64,000 nt of DNA from Trichosporon coremiiforme (GCA_039545355.1 BCJJ01000001.1:866570-930569); one strand, 5' to 3'; counted from the first letter of the stretch, positions 38,090 to 49,553 are shown. Translations and numbers: made by a program. The notes: generated from the letters alone by a model not told the origin.

Positions 38090-39197
38090 ATGACGAAGCA
38101 GATTGAGGACGTGCCGATCTTCGAGGCGGAGCGTGTGCTGGAGTGCGGAAACACGCTTGGAGAGGGTGAGTCGAACCTTGCCTTTTCGCGATCAGCGGCA
38201 GAGGGTGGAAAGTGGAGGTCGTCCGCTGGCCGCAATCTCGGCGACGGACACTGTGGTGGGGAAGATGCTGACGGCAGGTATCACCTGGGCCAACGACCAG
38301 GTCGTGTGGGTCGACATTGAGCAGGCTTCCGTGCACACTCTCGCCAATGGGAAGCACGAGAGCCGCTCGTTCCCGGAAACGCGCTATGTGCCCGCCGTCG
38401 CGGGCGTCGAATCGTCTTCCTCCCTGGTCGCCGCATTCCACGACCGCCTAGTGCACCTTCCTTCCCCCTCTTCTGAGCCGGAAACCATCGCGGTCCTGAT
38501 CCCAGAGGAGGAGAAGAGCAAAGTGCGCCTGAACGACGGCGCTTGTGACCCCGCCGGCCGATTCTTGGTTGGAAGCATGAACCTCGACGGCCTGGGTATC
38601 TCGCCCCCGCTCGGCAAGCTGTACTCTGTCTCCGCCTCGCCCTCGGGAGGCTACGACGTGAAGGTTCTGCTCGAGGATGTGGGCTGCTCGAACGGTATCG
38701 ACTGGACGGCAAACGGGAGAACAATGTACTACATTGACTCTGCGCACCCGCGCGTCGATGTTTTCGACTATGACGTCTCCTCTGGATCCATCTCCAACCG
38801 CCACGCGTTCGTCACTGAGGCGGACCTTCCCCCATTGCCCGCCGAGAGCAAGGAGCCGGCGCCCACGGTCGCCTTTGACGGTCTCACCGTTGACGGGTGC
38901 GGGAACGTGTGGGTCGCGCGGTGGGGAGAGTCGAGGGTCATTTGTTATTCTCCGCAGGGCGAGGCGATTCTCCAGATCGTCACGCCTGGCGCGAGGACGC
39001 CGACAATCCCCGCCTTCGGAGGAGAAGGTCTCGACGAGCTCTGGCTCGCGACGGCTAGCGCTGAGCTCGCGGGCCAGAACGCGGCCGACTGGCCGACGTC
39101 TGGCGACGTGTTCAAGCTCAAGATTGGACCGGGGGTGAAGACTCTCTTGGGAGGGGGCTGGAAGGGCCGCGCCCGCCACGGTTTCCGCCTCGCCTGA
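38090..39197 (+). CDS. SMP-30/gluconolactonase-like lactonase
   Basis: Exons 38090..38165 and 38278..39197 (intron 112 nt) give 331 residues, the usual length of this six-bladed beta-propeller family. Metal and catalytic positions are present: the Glu of LGEGITW (restored exactly by the splice), the Asn of RLNDGACDPAGRFLVG, the Asn of CSNGIDWTANGRTMYYID and the Asp of VAFDGLTVDGCGNVWVARW. Family members hydrolyse sugar or other lactones such as gluconolactone with a divalent metal. There is no signal peptide, so a cytosolic enzyme is likely. The physiological lactone is unknown. Confidence 0.88.
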
Positions 39198-39446
39198 GTT
39201 CTCCGATCAGTGTTACAATCAGTGTTAGAAAAGAATTTTAGTAGTTGGAAGCGCCAAAGCCGTGTACGATGAGAATGGAATCCATACAAAGAAAAGAAAC
39301 ACACACAAATGCTAAGAGTCATGCTGGGGCCTGGACTGCCAGGCTGCTGTTTCGGCCGATGAAGCCGGCAACTGGAGCAGCGGGCGCTGCTGCACCTGCA
39401 GCACTGAGTATTGTTCGAGCGTCGCGCCGCTCACTTGCATCGGCGC

Positions 39447-39832
39447 TTAGAGCCACTGGCTCTTGTCCCACGCGGGGTCCTGGAGGAACGCACAAAGCAC
39501 CTTGGATCCGGTCTGGAGTAGGGGGTGGCCCGCGACAATTTCGAGGAAACGCTGCAGGCCCTCACGGCGCTGCTCGATCACGTCGTCCGTGAACCGGTTC
39601 GTGAACACCTTGCCCGGCAGAGGCGGAATGTTGACGCGCGTGCTCTCCCGCTCAAGAATGTCCCGGAACGCCTCGAAGTCGCTGTACCGGCGGCGCACGA
39701 CCGAGTGCCGGATCTTGAAGGCGGGGATATTCGTCTGGGGGTCAATGAACCTGAGCCGGAGTCCGCCGAGGGTGGCAAGCGTGACGAGAGCCTTTGTTGC
39801 CTACTCGCCCAGCTCGCATCGCTGCAACTCAC

Positions 39833-39865
<33 letters not shown>

Positions 39866-40211
39866 GCGCCCGACCCCGTGCGTCAGCGGGTTGCGCACCT
39901 CAATCTCGAGGAACGACTCGGGGACAGCGTACATCTCCTCGAACTGAGGTCAGCTCGTGCTGACTCCGGTACAGCTTACAGTCTGTGGCCGCCCGGCGAG
40001 ACGGGCCATGTCAGTGAAGGTGAGGCGCTGCGACGAGTCGGCGCGGGCGAACGGCGAGTGCGTCGCATCGGGTGACGGAGTCGTCGGGGCGTGCACAGCT
40101 GTGGAAGCGTCAGCGCCGAGTTCTGTCAGTCACGGCCTCTGTTGTGATCTCGCCGTTAGGTGACCAGAAGGTGGGAAAGGGATACGCACGGCCCGCTTGC
40201 TGCTGGTTCAT
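39447..40211 (-). CDS. SNX3: PX-domain sorting nexin SNX3/Grd19
   Basis: Exons 40211..40190, 40098..39980, 39943..39833 and 39734..39447 give 179 residues. It is a single-PX-domain protein of the size of Snx3/Grd19 (Snx3 in S. pombe and animals, GRD19 in S. cerevisiae), which binds PI3P on endosomes and works with retromer in retrograde recycling. The PX domain shows the conserved [10 protein letters not shown], the PxxP-like [13 protein letters not shown], and the basic R-R-E-G-L-Q-R-F helix that contact the phosphoinositide. [16 protein letters not shown] matches the family N terminus. The first exon is 22 nt; its junction is less certain than the others. Confidence 0.9.
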
Positions 40212-40873
40212 GGTGAGTGTGGGCAAGGCGAGATGGAGAGTGACGTGGAGTGGTGGTGGGGATGCTGGAATACCGGGTGCTCGGCTTCTGTCCGAGTGCG
40301 TGTGTGTGTGGTTGGTCCGACGAAGAAGACAATCGGAAGACAAAAATGAGGCGGTGAGGACGATAAGAGTAACGGTGGACTCGCCATCGGCCTTGTCCTG
40401 GCTTACGGCTGATGCCTGCCATGTCATGCTGCGCGCGGAGGCGAGCGCTCAGGCGAGCATGGCGCAGTGGCCAGTCTATGCAGTCTAGCACTTGGCGCCG
40501 AGTATACTCCGATTATAATACCTCATTAGGATATTAGGTCCCGCTGATGATTCCAGCTTATGAGGGGGTCAGGGGCAGCTCTCCGCGAATACCCTAGCCC
40601 GTATCTGCCTGCTGGGTGCACAACGGTGTGCCCGGCGCAGGGTCGCGGCTGGACGGCCCTGCCAGCCCCTGTCCGCCTGGGCCGGTAGCTCTCCTAGTTC
40701 AGACAGACCGGGATCCATGAGCTAGCTCACCTTGGCTCACCTGGTGTGCGTTCGTTCGTTCCATCCGTTCCTGTCCTCCGACGTTCGTTCCTTCTCTCTC
40801 CATTCTGCCAACTAACTCAACTTTCTTTACTGCGCTTCCTGTCACCAGTCACCAACTCTTCAATCCTCGCCAA
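40212..40873. promoter_or_regulatory. divergent promoter of SNX3 and the ELMO gene
   Basis: 662 bp between divergent start codons. The stretch 40720-40873 is CT-rich without ATG and is likely the ELMO leader. Confidence 0.45.
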
Positions 40874-43741
40874 ATGGTCGACCAGCAGCTTCCCCACTCA
40901 TCCCCGGGGAAGGCAAGGTCCCATCGTTCGCGGGGATCGAGGGCCTCCAACGCCGGTTCAGCGTCTTCCTCGCCCCGCATCTCCTCGACCACCTTCCAGT
41001 CCGGTAAGAACGAGAATGCGATCCCCACCAATGTCATCACCTACAAGGGTACGTTGCCTCCTGCAGCCGCCGCCTCTTTCATACACTGACGCTGCCCCAG
41101 GACGCCGCATTCCTGCACGCATCGATCCAGACGCTGTGAGTGGTCGGAGATGATTGCGACGCGCGCTTGCAACATAGTCCGCGGTCCGTGCGCGGCGCCG
41201 TCGAAACAACCATTCCGCAGCGGGGACAACTGACTAGCAGAGCATCCTCCGCGTCGTCGAGATCATGGCCAAGAGTTTCAGCGCGCCGGAACACCACGTT
41301 GCGCTGGCCCTTCGTGATGAAAGCGACAATCTGGTTACCCAGGCCAACATTGCGGAGAAGGTGGCGTCGCGTGAGACCCTAAAGTGAGTTTCAGGCGAGA
41401 CGGCACGAATTGACAGCCCAGGCTCGTACCCGCTCCCAACAACGAAGCCGTCACCGTCGTGATGTCCTTGATTGAGGCTAGAGGCATCAAGCGAGGATGC
41501 TGCGGAGCTCTGCCTAAGAGCGAAAGCTCGCAGATCCCCGAGGACACCGGCACGCTCCCCGCCAAGCTCGCGCTCTTCAACTTGCAGAAGTACATTAAGG
41601 AGGATGACTTTGCCGTGGAATTCATGCTCAAAGGAGGTGTGAAGTTCCTGGTCGACCTGATCACGGATGAGGGGCCGAGAATCCTGACCGGCAACTCCTT
41701 GGCGGTGAGTTGGAAAGTCTCGATCCCAGCTGACAACAGTACGCGCTGCAGGGCATTAGGGGTGTCATGGACTACGACAACGGCTGGGGCAACTTCTCAG
41801 ACGCCTTCATTGACCGTGTCATCCGCATCCTCGCGTCCTCGAACGTCACCAACGTCGTGCGACCGGCTACGGTTATCATCCGGAAGCTTGTCAACGCGTC
41901 GCCCAAGGGCCACAACACCAAGGGCAAGAGCAAAGCCCGAGAAGACGACGCAGTTAACAACTACGGTTTCGAGAGAATCTTTGGGCGCATCTCGGAGGCC
42001 GGATTACAGATTGATGATGGGCAGGTCGGGCCAGGAGCTGAGCGAGTGTTTCGACCGATCGTGAAGCGTCTGGAGGTGCAGCGCGATCTCGAACTTGTCT
42101 CGCAGAGTCTGGCGCTCATCAACGCGTGCCTCCGATCAGCTCAGCAAGAGGGAAGCAAGCGCTATTCAGAGCTTATCAGTGTGATTGAGACTCTGGGAAC
42201 GCGAAGACATGTGGCGGTATGTGTTAGCTGTGTCTCGCCGCATGGTAGCTAATGTTAGCGATTGATACCCGTCAGCTCCAACAACATGGTCCAGGGACGT
42301 ATTCTGGACTTCCAAAACCGGTACGCAAACGTCCTGCGATACCACTCCCTACGACCAGTGCGACCAGCGACGAACACGACACACGAGCGCTATCTCAGCG
42401 ACATCTGGAATGCAGGCCGCCTTGATGATGAGGAAGCAACAGCGAGCAGCATCAACATCAGCTCTACGCGAATCAGCAGCCCTGACTACCATCATTCAGG
42501 CGGACCGCGTTCATGGGAGGGATGGCGTCGCATAGGATTGTCGCTGGAGTTCGCGGACGACTCTGAGGAGCTTAACGAGACTGAGTTGTTCCGATCGGTC
42601 GGCGAGCTCGGACTGGAATGCCTGCATTACTACGCCATGCACGAGGAGAACTTCCACAGTGTCGTCCTGGAGCAACAGGCGCGACCTGAAGACCGACGCT
42701 GTCCCGTCGGACGCGCCAGCGCAGAGTGCGTCAAGGTCTTGTACGACCACTACAAGATCTCGCAGTCCGCTTCGCGCGGCTCATCGCATTTCCAGCCGTT
42801 CATGCTGAACTTCCCGCGCCTGCACTCGCTGGTGCTGAAGTTTTTCCTCCGGATGTGGCAGGACTCTGAGTCGCGACTGGACGACTTTGAGCGACTGAGC
42901 TACCTCGTGACGTCGCAGGTCCGGTTGACCCTCGCCAACGAGCACACCAAGACGTGGTTAAACCTTGAGAACGACTTCCTGGGCACCGACTACAGGAATA
43001 TCCGTGACGGACAGATGGAGATGATCGACAAGGAGGACGGCCTGCTGGAGCGACCGGCGGTTAATGACTTGCGGGAGAAGGTCAGGCGGGAAGCGTATGA
43101 GGTGGTCTCGGACCAGAGGCTTCTCTGCATGATGCAAGGAAGTTGGTTCAATGCGGCTCACGTCCTTGTTCCCGGCATCGAACAGGCGAGTCGACCGACA
43201 CCGTCGAAGCCGTTGCGCTTTGTGCGCCTCTCGCAAGATCGGCAGACGTTGCACTGGGGAGAATTCGTTGAGCGCAGCGCCGTGCCTCCTAGTTACGAGC
43301 ACCTGAAGTACAAAAGTGGGTGCCATCATTTGTTAAATGCTGACCCGCCAGTTGACCTTGACGACGTTACGGAAGTCCATGTCCAGACCGGCTGCGCTAT
43401 CGGATCCCGCAGCCCTGACCTCGTGTCCAAGCTCTCGATCTCACTCATGTCTGGCCCGAACCTCAGTCTGCTGGATATCGATGCGATCCACGCACAGCAG
43501 TTCGCCGAGTGGACCGATGGTCTGCTCGTTCTAAAGGGCCAGTCCGAGATGGGCACGCAGGAATCGAACAACTACGTTCATGTGGGTTTTGATCAATAGC
43601 GAGTTGAACTAACTGCAGATCCTCACCGAGCTCGCGCTCAAGATCCGCCTGCTAGACATCACCGGCGACGGCATTGAGATCCCCCAGCGGGTCAACTTCG
43701 GCAATGCTCCGAAGAGCACCGACTTCTGGTTCGCAGGCTAG
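40874..43741 (+). CDS. ELMO/CED-12 family protein
   Basis: Exons 40874..41048, 41101..41135, 41241..41383, 41422..41704, 41752..42216, 42259..43315, 43352..43581 and 43619..43741 give 836 residues. After a Ser-rich disordered start comes an ELMO armadillo-like region (about residues 60-300, including GGVKFLVDLITDEGPRIL and GVMDYDNGWGNF), the ELMO domain (ELGLECLHYYAMHEENFHSV, LVLKFFLRMWQDSESRLDDF) and a PH-like region (ISDQRLL.../WFNAAHVLVPG, QDRQTLHWGEFVE). ELMO proteins act with DOCK-family exchange factors to activate Rac GTPases and steer actin-based polarity. The DOCK partner is not in this window. All seven introns have GT-AG ends and the reading frame closes exactly. Confidence 0.88.
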
Positions 43742-43946
43742 TTTGTCTCGGCTGGACACACTCATGTCTCCCCCTCCTCTTGGTTCTTTGGTTCACCGCG
43801 TGCCTCACGCTTCACGCCTGACGATGACGAGCGCCCTGCCACTTTTACATTTCCATTATATAATCTTGTACATGTCGAGTGCCGACAGGGATGAATATAA
43901 TCACAGTATTTATACACTCTCGGGCTGCCTTGCAGTCTAGGCATGT

Positions 43947-44699
43947 CTATTCCTCCTCCATGTCGCTCCCGCCCGCGCTGCCGACGCTCTGGTCCATGTC
44001 CTCCATGAGCTGGATGTCGTCCGAGTCGTACTCGCCACTCTCCTCGATCTGGCCGGAGACGCCTTCATCGCCCTCATCCGATGCGTCCATGTCCTCGAGA
44101 TCGGCGTCGAGATCGACTTCAGCTCCCTCCTCTTCCTCGGCCACGGGAGAGGGCGATAGCGCGTGAGTCTCTTCCTGGCGGTGCGACGGGTCCGACGGTG
44201 TCGGCGACTGGGATGTCAGCTCATTCGTGCCGCGATAGAAGCTCCCAAGATATAAACTAACCGGCGCCGCCTCCATTTCGCCAAGAGTCATCCGCCGTCC
44301 AAATGGCATAAGGAACCGGTGTCCGAACTGGTTGATGCTGGCCTTCTCCTCGTCCAGCGCAGCTTCCTCATCACTGAGGTCGGCCAGGTCGTGCGCGACC
44401 GCGAATCCAGCGGGTCGCTTTCCCGTCAGCGCCCTCCTCTGTGCTCGTGCTAGACTCGAGCGCCGTGCAGCGGAGGCTGAATGCGGCGGAACAGGGACAG
44501 AAGTGCGCGGCTTCCACCTTCCGCCTCGGCTGGCGAAGGGCGAGGAAGTGGTCGATGAGGAAGGTATGCGGGAGGAAGAGGAAGAAGCGGAGTAAGCGTT
44601 GAGGAGCGAGGCATGGACTCGGTCGCGAGGCGAGATCGTGTACGCGTAGTAGCTGAACAGGGGAGAGGGTCGCTGCGGCGGCAGCGCGTTGCTCGTCAT
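43947..44699 (-). CDS. acidic protein, possibly APC/C subunit Apc15/Mnd2
   Basis: Two exons, 44699..44262 and 44207..43947, give 232 residues if the 54-nt GTTAGT...CCCAG intron (44208-44261, GCTGAC branch) is removed; if it is kept the frame stays open and adds 18 residues. The mid region EEKASINQFGHRFLMPFGRR followed by MTLGEMEA recalls the Apc15/Mnd2 motif (Asn/Ile-x-x-FG-x-x-x-L-x-P-x-G...TL), and the last 60 residues are strongly acidic, as in Apc15. That assignment is tentative. The N-terminal half is Ser-rich. It converges with the ELMO gene 205 bp downstream. Confidence 0.5.
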   Translation of the reverse strand: MTSNALPPQRPSPLFSYYAYTISPRDRVHASLLNAYSASSSSSRIPSSSTTSSPFASRGGRWKPRTSVPVPPHSASAARRSSLARAQRRALTGKRPAGFAVAHDLADLSDEEAALDEEKASINQFGHRFLMPFGRRMTLGEMEAAPVSLYLGSFYRGTNELTSQSPTPSDPSHRQEETHALSPSPVAEEEEGAEVDLDADLEDMDASDEGDEGVSGQIEESGEYDSDDIQLMEDMDQSVGSAGGSDMEEE

Positions 44700-45003
44700 C
44701 GTCGGTGTGATGATGGAGGAGAGTTGTTTGGTTCAGCGACCAAAGATGGTCCAGGTCCAGCTGAGGTGGAGGTCAGTTGGGCGAGCCTATTGGAGATAAG
44801 AGATCTGGTCCCGCACACACCGGGTTCGATTAGTACCAATCCTAATGCGACCCACAAAAAGTTGCTGACGACGGCGGCGGCGGGCAGAGCGTCGTACGGG
44901 TAGATAATGCATGACAGTGTAAAGTACAATTACATATGGATCAGATCTGACAGGCGTTCTAAGCGTTTCGGTGCAAGCACCAGCGGCCATGGGGTTTCCT
45001 CCC
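44700..45003. promoter_or_regulatory. upstream region of the Apc15-like gene and 3' side of TLS1
   Basis: 304 bp between two minus-strand genes. No additional feature recognised. Confidence 0.4.
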
Positions 45004-46066
45004 TCATCGCCTCATCCTGCCAAGTTAGCTAGGATTGCCGTCATTCAGCTTACCTCTTCTTGAATCTCTCGAAGACGACGTCGTCTGTAGCCATTTCGGG
45101 CCGTCTCGGGCGTTCCCTTGGCTCTCGTGGAGTATGTCCAGCCGCCTCTCTCCGTGCCTTTTCCATCTCCCTGGGCACGTCGACCTCTCGTTGTGGGCCA
45201 CCGCGGAAGACTGCTGTTAGATACGACCAGCGCTGTCAGCTCACATCTCATGGACGCAAGGTGGTCATCAGCGCGCACCTCGCGCTGCTCCTTCTTCCTC
45301 TTCTCCGCGAGCTCTCGCTTTGCGCGCTCAGTCTCCTCGATGTTGCGCAGTCGGTTTCTGACATTAGCTCGGCACGGAAACTTAGCTGCTCACTCCATGC
45401 CAAGGTCGATCTCGGGAATCGCACTGAGCATACCAAGCGAGTTGGTCAGATTGCCCTCCTGTTCTTCGCGCAGCGCACCGCCCTTCACGTTGTACCGCTC
45501 GCCAAGCCCGAAGAGAGCGTCTGCCTCGGCAGCAGCTTCCTTCGTCGCCTCATCGCGCGTCAGACCCTTGCGCTTCGCCATCTCCGTCTCGATGTACTTC
45601 ATCCTGATACGTCAGCTCCGAAAGTGAGAATGTCAGCTTACATGTGCTTGTCGACGTCGAGGGCGTTCGTCTGCTGCGTGAAGTTGTTACTGCGCACCTT
45701 GCGTGCGAGCGCGTCCTTCTCATCACCGTCCTCGGCCGAACTGGTCTTCTGAAGGCCGAACTTGTCCAGCGGCACATCGTCCGGATCGATTTTCTTCTTC
45801 TTCTCGTCACCGCGGTTTAGCTTCTCGAGCTCGATACCCTGCTGGCTGCGTCGCAGTTTCCGGAGAAGCATCATCTCCTCCACGCTCGCCCTGCCGTCAG
45901 CTCGCTCGCCTCGACAGACCTTAGAGCTCGACACCACGGGCACTCACGACTCGGGTGTGTCGTCCTTGTCAGGCGACGATGCCGCTGCCGGGGAGTCCGC
46001 AGGTGTCACGTCCTCCGATGCTGGGCGAGAACGCACGGCCGCCGGCCGGATGCGTTTCTTGAACAT
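45004..46066 (-). CDS. TLS1: TLS1/C9orf78 (Hca59) family splicing-associated protein
   Basis: Exons 46066..45948, 45890..45642, 45603..45394, 45357..45245, 45210..45054 and 45016..45004 give 286 residues. This family (human C9orf78, S. pombe Tls1) associates with the spliceosome through the Brr2 helicase and affects splice-site choice; in S. pombe it influences telomeric silencing. Visible are the N-terminal MFKKRIRPAA, SVEEMMLLRKLRRSQQGIE, the signature NFTQQTNALDVDKHMMKYIE, LFGLGERYNVKGG, IPEIDLGMENRLRNIEETE, and a basic end FERFKKRMRR. The last exon is only 13 nt; without it translation stops at TAA (45052-45050) after KKR. The acceptor of exon 5 is ambiguous by three bases. Confidence 0.87.
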
Positions 46067-47017
46067 GGCTGAGGTAGTGGGAGATGACGAAATGAATTTC
46101 AATCACGGCCTCCACTTTCGGTTGTTTTGTTGCCACCTGAAGAAGCCTATCTCGCATCCGCATCATTCGCCATGGGCTTGCCGAACCTCCGCTGTAAGCC
46201 GTTGCAGACCGGTTGAGCTAATGTGCAGCCATCTTCGCTTCGTCGAGGACGTCGGAAGAAGAGCGACAACTCTCGCGCTCGACATTTTACAAGTTGTGAG
46301 TGGATCCACTTGCGAGATTCTAGGCGTCGACTCCGGTTTCTTGCTGCAGTGGCAATCAGCTGACAGCACAGTACTGCGTTTGTTGCCAGCTGCTTGGTTA
46401 TCTCTTTACTTGCTGCTAGGAGCGCGCGAGAAGTCGGCCCGCGGGCGGCGACCCGAATGATCGGCATGGGGAAGGGAGCCGCAGCCGCTGCTGCGGCCGC
46501 GGCGCAAGCAGTTTAAGTCCTCCGACCATAGTCCCAAGCCCCCCCCCCTCACCTATTGAGATGCGCAGATGCTGCACTGCTTACCGCGGGCGTGCAGAAC
46601 GTCGGAGCGCCTTTCAGTCGGTGAGATGGCACACAAAAGGGTGGGTTGATATCGGGCCTCATGGTGTCCAAGTCACATAATCATGTCGTGTTGTCGAAGT
46701 CAGAAGGCAGTCCGTCTCTACAAGTGCTTCCGCATTTCTGCTACTCCCTCCTGAAATGGATCATTTCCGTATATGTCCCTAGATTCCTAGCTCTTCTGTA
46801 TGCATAGTGTCACCATAGCAGCGCGCACGAGGATTCTGGACACGGTTCCCAATTCCGATGGCACAGATAGGCACGCCAGCTCCCTGTCGAGCGTGGCGGC
46901 GTGCCTAACCCCGTTTGCCACCTAACGAAAACACAATCCGTCAACATCCTCCTCGTCGCCTTCCCTCTCCCTTTTGTCTCCCTTCCCTCTACTCATACCG
47001 AATAACAAAACGCCAAA
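46067..47017. promoter_or_regulatory. divergent promoter region of TLS1 and UBC9
   Basis: 951 bp. It includes a GC-rich palindromic stretch at about 46480-46505 (GCAGCCGCTGCTGCGGCCGC) and a run of C near 46540. A minus-strand frame at 46163-46467 looks weakly presequence-like but is unsupported. Confidence 0.45.
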
Positions 47018-47820
47018 ATGGTACGCGATGAGAGATTTTCCCGGCATATTGTGCTAACGTCCAGTCATCTCTGGCGACGGCCCGTCTCACGGAAGAGCGC
47101 AAGCAGTGGCGTAAGGACCACCCCTTCGTAAGCAACCGGATCGCGACGCGGACTGACGCATACACAGGGCTTCTACGCTCGTCCGCAGAAGAAGGAGGAC
47201 GGTACTCTCAACATGATGATCTGGGAGGTTGGAATTCCCGGCAAAACTGGAGTGAGCAGCTGCAAGACCCGCAGCAGCCAGAGCAGTGGAAGGACCGAGC
47301 GATTGACCGTCACAGACGAACTGGGAGGGAGGCATTTACGTCGTGACCATGACGTTCCCCGATGGTGAGCTACATTCACTACGTGTAGAGCTGACAGCAG
47401 ACTATCCTACTAAACCTCCCAAGTGTGCGTGTGTGGTGCCGCGCGCACATGACTCTATGGATCTGTACTGATGTCCCAGGCCGCTTCACTCCTCCGCTCT
47501 TCCACCCCAACGTCTACCCCTCTGGAACGATCTGTCTCAGCATTCTCGACGAGGAGAAGTCTTGGAAGCCGGCTATCTCTATCAAGCAGGTGAGCTTCGC
47601 GCATCCAATTATTATAGCTCACATCAGATCGTCCTTGGCATCCAGGACCTCCTCGACAACGCCAACATCGGAGACCCCGCCCAGATTGACGCGTACCAGA
47701 TGTACAAGTGAGTCGGGTGTCGCTGACGAGGTTGCGCTGTGAAAGCTGACACACAGGAACGACCGTCCTGCCTATGACAAGCGCATCAAGCAGCAGGCGA
47801 TCGAACGTCGTCAGAAGTAG
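47018..47820 (+). CDS. UBC9: SUMO-conjugating enzyme E2 Ubc9
   Basis: Eight exons: 47018..47020, 47065..47127, 47168..47251, 47316..47364, 47401..47424, 47480..47589, 47628..47707 and 47757..47820, giving 158 residues, the standard Ubc9 length. The first coding exon is the ATG alone. The catalytic Cys is in [22 protein letters not shown] ([10 protein letters not shown]) and the N-terminal basic SUMO-binding surface ([18 protein letters not shown]) are present, as is the substrate-binding loop [10 protein letters not shown]. It transfers SUMO from the E1 to target lysines (consensus psi-K-x-E) in the nucleus. Identity is unambiguous. Confidence 0.97.
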
Positions 47821-47964
47821 TCTAGAACACTGCAATGCCTCGTATATTGTTGTATAATGGTAGTTTTTGCATGTTACGTACGTGTGATAGCATAATGCGG
47901 AGAAGCGGTGATACTGAACGGCGGAGGGTATGTGATGATTTGAGATATGTGCATTGCAGATGTT

Positions 47965-48835
47965 TCAATTGCTGACAGAGTTGTAGTCTCGCTGGTAGTG
48001 GACGAGACTCTCTTTTCCTTGTCCCAGATTTGAGTCGACTACTCGGCAGATGAACAGCTCGCTTCCCAGCAGGTGCGCCTTCTCCTTCTCAATCTCGAAG
48101 TCCAGGTTCGCCAGTCCGTCACAGACCGCCTTCAGCGGCATGGAGTGGATAACTTGACATCGCAGGTGACCGACAGCATCCTTGAGCGCTGGCGGATCCG
48201 AGTCGTCCCACTCATAGCGTCCGAATATTGGCCGCTGGTCGACACCAGGACGAGCGAGGGCCTCGGCGATGGCCTGGTTTGATGAGGAGAGGAGGGAGAC
48301 CATGAGTTCCGGGCATGTAGTTTTCGGCGGCGGTGTCGGCGTCTGCGCCACGGCTTCCGGCGCCGCCGAGGACGATGCGCACTCTGAGTCGGTGCCTGTC
48401 GGTGCAGCGCAGTCGTAATCGCAACTGTTTAGCGGAATCTCAACGCCCTTCCCCGGAGCGATGGTGTGGTTCGAGCATGGTCGCAGGTAGTCAGCCATCT
48501 TGGACGGCAGCCGTAAGCTGAAGGCGACAAGCGGGTACGGCTCAAGAGAGAGCGAGGCGAATGAGGTCAGCGTTGCGCCGTGATACGGCGCCGGCGAGGA
48601 AGCGTTCGTCTTCGTGACGGCGACAACGACAGGCTGAGCGTCAGCTCCAACGGGGCGGTCCTCTAAGCTATCAGCTTGAACTCACCTGGGCAACGTTCCT
48701 CAGCACGTCGCGCATCGTGAGTGCCGGCTGATGGTGCGGTGACCCAGGTGCGGCTTTCGACGAGGAAGACCGCGAGCAGCCGGGAAACCGCAGACTCCGT
48801 GCGACGGTCCGGGCGGTTTGTGGCCGGAGGATCAT
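47965..48835 (-). CDS. flavin reductase-like FMN-binding protein
   Basis: Exons 48835..48686 and 48633..47965 (intron 52 nt) give 272 residues. After an Arg/Ser-rich, presequence-like N terminus (MILRPQTARTVARSLRFPG) comes MRDVLRNVAQPVVVAVTKTN, HGATLTSFASLSLEPYPLVAFSLRLPSKM, the split-barrel FMN-binding core of the flavin-reductase-like family, and later LLSSSNQAIAEALARPG and LGSELFICRVVD. A low-complexity insert (about residues 120-145) interrupts the fold. Such proteins bind FMN and reduce flavins or other substrates with NAD(P)H. The mitochondrial location is inferred from the N terminus only. An upstream in-frame Met at 49003 is less likely the start. Confidence 0.75.
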
Positions 48836-49116
48836 TCTTGCGTGTTCTGGGAGTAGAAGGGCGGCGCCTTCTCTCGCTTCGGGCTGGCTCACGGAGTGTT
48901 GACGGTGGAGGACGGACAGGCTCGAGGAGTCATGAGATCGGCAAAGTGGCCCAAGAAAGACGGGTGGTGACGGACATGTGACGCTGTCCGGATGTACGGT
49001 CAAGATTTCATCATCGCCACCTGCCGCTGTTGGCCGAGCCGCAGCCTGGCTGGTATGCGCTGCGACCTGCAGACGTTTCGTCGACTACACACTTAACGAC
49101 AACATCTCCATACGCC

Positions 49117-49553
49117 ATGTCAAACAGTAAGCTCAAGGGGGGCTTGCATAGCTGACACTCAGACGCGAACCCTGAGCTCCAGGAGCAGATCGACAAGGTT
49201 GCCGCCGCGAAGCAGACGCAGCAGACGCATCCGGCGCAGAAGAATGTGCTCGTGTCCGCCCAGAAGCTGCAGAAGAACCGCCGTCTTCCGGCCACCATGA
49301 TCACGCCGTCCGGAGGCATCGAGACTAGCAAGAAGAAGGGTGGAAAGCAGGTCCGAGGAAAGGGGAAGAGGAAGCAGAGTGATCTCGCGAAGGAGAAGGC
49401 GCTTGAACGCATGGAGAAGCTCGAGACCAAGGTCAGGGTTCGCGACGAGAAGCAGGTGAGTAACAACGTCCGCTGGCCGTCAGCTGCGTAGGCTTGCGTC
49501 GAAGCTGACCTCTACAGGCTAAGCGGAAACGCGCCAAGCTCGCTTGGGAGTAG
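49117..49553 (+). CDS. small basic protein of unknown function
   Basis: Exons 49117..49126, 49163..49455 and 49518..49553 give 112 residues. The first exon is only 10 nt (ATGTCAAACA). The protein is very Lys/Arg/Gln-rich (KKKGGKQVRGKGKRKQSDLA, then ALERMEKLETKVRVRDEKQ, ending AKRKRAKLAWE), which suggests a helical nuclear or nucleolar RNA-associated protein, but I do not recognise the family. Both introns have CTGAC branch sites, and all junctions keep the frame. It is divergent from the flavin reductase gene across 281 bp. Confidence 0.65.

Noticed and set aside
44803..44850. GGGTTCGATTAG, resembling a tRNA B box
   Set aside because: The flanking bases cannot form a T-arm stem and no A box or acceptor stem is present.
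46163..46467. minus-strand frame with a presequence-like start upstream of TLS1
   Set aside because: Short, not linked by splice sites to further coding sequence, and overlaps the TLS1 promoter.
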